A DNA stretch of 64,000 nt from Streptomyces sp. APSN-46.1 (lineage in GTDB: Bacteria > Actinomycetota > Actinomycetes > Streptomycetales > Streptomycetaceae). Under the pieces are notes generated by a model. The model worked only from the letters and a program-made list of their open reading frames with translations. It made no database searches and was not told where the DNA came from. A program made the position numbers and the translations under genes. This document shows, piece after piece, positions 62,291 to 64,000 of the stretch; the stretch's first letter is position 1; each line of letters starts with the position of its first letter. The stretch is taken from assembly GCF_022815725.1 (NCBI RefSeq), contig NZ_JALGRF010000003.1, positions 1 to 64,000 of the forward strand, written 5' to 3'.

Positions 62291-63352
62291 CTACGAGATC
62301 GCGGTGCGGAGCCGGCCCACGTCGATCGGCTCGGTCTCGTCATGGGCCGTCAGGTCGATGACCTGGCCCACCGCGCGGTGTTCCGCCGTGGCCTGCTTGA
62401 ACTTCGGCTCGGCCGGGCGCTGCGCGGACTCCGCCTTGTGGACGGCGAGGGCCTCCGCGCCCACCACGTCGGCCAGGTCCTCGTTCTGGACGGCCTCGAT
62501 CACCGCGCGGGCCTGCGCCGCCGTCTTGGTACCGAAGAAGTCGAAGCCGCCCTCGACGCGCGAGGCCGTCCGGCGCTGGGCCGAGTAGGCCGAGTAGGGG
62601 GCCACCGCCGCCGCGGGCCGGCGCGCCGGAAGCGCCGCCGGAACCGCCGCAGCCGGAACCGCCGCGGCGGGGGTCGCCGCAGCCGGAACCGCCGCTGCCG
62701 GGCTCGCCGCAGCCGGGCTCGCGGGCGGCGCCGGGAGCTCCGCGCGGGCGTGCGCCTGCTCCGCCTTGCTGACCAGCGCCGCCATGGCCGCGCTGGCCCG
62801 GGCGTAGCCGACGGCGGTCGGCGCGCCGGCCGAGGTGCGCTCCTCGGTGACCGGCGGGAGTTCCTTGGGCGCGGCAGCGGCGGCGGCCGGGGCCGCGGAG
62901 GCCTCGATGGCCAGCAGCCGGCGGCCCTCCAGGGCGCTCGCGCGCTCCGTCTCGGCGGTCGCGTACCGGCGCAGCAGCGCGGCGTGTTCCCCGCGCAGCC
63001 CCGCCAGTTCGACCCGCTTGGCGCGCAGCTTGGCGTCGAGCTTGGCGCGCAGCACCCGGGCCTCTTCGAGGTCGGATTCGAGCTCGGCTATGCGCTCGTC
63101 GGTCTTCCACTCGTCCTTGACGCGCTCGCGGTCCAGCTCCGCCACCCGGCGGCCGGCCGCGCGGTCCCAGGACCGCATGACGACGGCACCGGCCACGCCC
63201 GCGGCCGCCGCGAGGGCCGCGAGCAGGCGCAGAGGCAGCGGTTCCGCCAGCAGCCAGGCCGCGCCGGCACTGGTGACGGAGACACCGGCGACGCTCGTCG
63301 GCGTGAGCAGCCGGTGCAGGGGTTCGGGATTGCGGTGGCGTCCACGGGGCAT
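62291..63352 (-). CDS. Membrane-associated coiled-coil protein
   Basis: A 353-residue protein. Two hydrophobic segments near the N-terminus (SVAGVSVTSAGAAWLLAEPL and LRLLAALAAAAGVAGAVVMR) form a hairpin anchor. A charged coiled coil follows (about 62-150, VAELDRERVKDEWKTDERIA to ELAGLRGEHAALLRRYATAE). Next come an Ala-Pro-rich linker with PAAAVPAAA-type repeats and a C-terminal region ending TEPIDVGRLRTAIS. It may be a scaffold or cell-division/polar growth accessory protein, but no known family is evident. Confidence 0.8.
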   Translation of the reverse strand: MPRGRHRNPEPLHRLLTPTSVAGVSVTSAGAAWLLAEPLPLRLLAALAAAAGVAGAVVMRSWDRAAGRRVAELDRERVKDEWKTDERIAELESDLEEARVLRAKLDAKLRAKRVELAGLRGEHAALLRRYATAETERASALEGRRLLAIEASAAPAAAAAAPKELPPVTEERTSAGAPTAVGYARASAAMAALVSKAEQAHARAELPAPPASPAAASPAAAVPAAATPAAAVPAAAVPAALPARRPAAAVAPYSAYSAQRRTASRVEGGFDFFGTKTAAQARAVIEAVQNEDLADVVGAEALAVHKAESAQRPAEPKFKQATAEHRAVGQVIDLTAHDETEPIDVGRLRTAIS

Positions 63353-63444
63353 GGCCTGAAATTTACAGGGCCTGGCCCCGGAGTGGGGTAGCCGCCCGAC
63401 AATCTGTTCCCAGGCAGTTACCGCTCATTTCTCCACCAAACGCA

Positions 63445-64000
63445 TCACTGCTCCTTGGTCAGCAGCCCCTTGGACTCCAGAAACGCCTTCGCGACGTCCG
63501 CCGGCTTCGCGCGTTCCGCGTCGACCTTGCGGTTGAGGGCGATCAGATCGGCTGTCGTGAGCGTCTTGGTCAGCTTGTCGAGCGCGGCCGCGACCTCCGG
63601 GGCGCCCGCGTCCTTGGCGTTGACCACCGGCAGCACGTTGTCGGCGTTCTGGAGCTTCTTGTCGTCCTCCAGCAGGACCAGGCCGAAGCTGTCGAGGGTG
63701 GCGTCGGTGGTCGTGGTCAGCACCAGCTGGTCCACGCCGTCCTTGACCGCCTGCTTCGCCTGCGGGGTGCCGACTCCCTTGGGGTCAATACCGGAAACAT
63801 CGATTCCGTATGTTGTCTTCAAACCCGGGGCGCAGAACGGCCGGACGGCGCATTCGTCGCCCGCCGCGATCTTCACTTTCAGCCCCGACTTACCAAGATC
63901 GGAAAGTGTCTTCAGGTTGTTCTTCCCGGCGAATTCCTTGGTCACCGCGAAGGCGTTCTGGTCGACCGCCGAACCCGCCGGTAGCGCCTTCAGGCCGAGC
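63445..64000 (-). CDS. ABC substrate-binding protein, OpuAC/ProX-like (C-terminal part)
   Basis: Only the C-terminal 185 residues are in the window; the gene continues beyond position 64000. The sequence reads LPAGSAVDQNAFAVTKEFAG, NNLKTLSDLGKSG, CAVRPFCAPGLKTTYGIDVS and VDQLVLTTTTDATLDSFGLV, then DDKKLQNADNVLPVVNAKDA. This order fits osmoprotectant (glycine betaine/choline) binding proteins of the OpuC/ProX kind. The cysteine pair CAVRPFC is common in this streptomycete group. Signal peptide and permease genes would lie to the right. Confidence 0.88.
   Translation of the reverse strand, partial: LGLKALPAGSAVDQNAFAVTKEFAGKNNLKTLSDLGKSGLKVKIAAGDECAVRPFCAPGLKTTYGIDVSGIDPKGVGTPQAKQAVKDGVDQLVLTTTTDATLDSFGLVLLEDDKKLQNADNVLPVVNAKDAGAPEVAAALDKLTKTLTTADLIALNRKVDAERAKPADVAKAFLESKGLLTKEQ

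Overview
The window is high-GC actinobacterial DNA and almost certainly comes from a Streptomyces chromosome. Evidence: very strong G/C bias at third codon positions, many GTG starts and a few TTG starts, translationally coupled ATGA/GTGA gene overlaps, and neighbourhoods known from Streptomyces (radA-disA, sigE-cseA-cseB-cseC, clpC beside lsr2, and coaX-nadC-nadB-panC). No tRNA gene, insertion sequence, prophage or CRISPR array was found.

Positions 1-13.6 kb: the window opens in the 5' leader and promoter region of an rRNA operon that runs off the left edge on the minus strand. A decayed tryptophanyl-tRNA synthetase gene follows. Then come a secreted beta-helix protein, proC, a coupled ABC-2 exporter whose start lies inside a perfect palindrome, a membrane protein, an SH3-like protein, a PQQ-type Ser/Thr kinase, ilvD, a TIM-barrel isomerase coupled to a TetR regulator, a Ppx/GppA phosphatase and a cysteine-rich protein. 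Positions 13.6-26.2 kb: a sigma-factor-like/zinc-finger/membrane/BACON fusion protein, radA, disA (c-di-AMP synthase), mutY, the cell-envelope stress operon sigE-cseABC, a LamG-type membrane protein and an M23 peptidase with a structured leader.

Positions 26.4-41.4 kb: clpC with a likely ClgR site, an SCO3374-type gene, lsr2, a GNAT of the short N-acetylglutamate synthase type, and a BlaI-type regulator with several small genes. A KorSA-like GntR regulator lies divergent from a two-gene operon of unknown small proteins, with an operator-like inverted repeat between the -35 and -10. The coupled cofactor operon DUF2520-panC-nadB-nadC-coaX (minus strand) follows, then a threonine-aldolase-like enzyme.

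Positions 41.4-53 kb hold the most unusual part. Downstream of a repeat-rich spacer, an ArsR-type regulator and a secreted M28 aminopeptidase is a set of genes resembling a poly-gamma-glutamate (PGA) machine: a CapA/PgsA-like lipoprotein, a protein with two sensor-HAMP modules and no output domain, a PgsB/CapB-like amide ligase with a long repetitive tail, a PgsC-like membrane protein and an exported NlpC/P60 hydrolase. A divergent exported protein may be a matching hydrolase. Positions 53-64 kb: a MidA-type methyltransferase, and a two-component pair whose kinase and regulator are separated by a broken regulator gene and an AlkD-like gene on the opposite strand. After these come a DUF1992 protein, a frameshifted small gene, a YdbS/YdbT-type PH-domain pair, a solitary nuoD paralogue, small membrane proteins and the C-terminal part of an ABC substrate-binding protein. 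Protein families were recognised by eye from motifs; no database search was possible.
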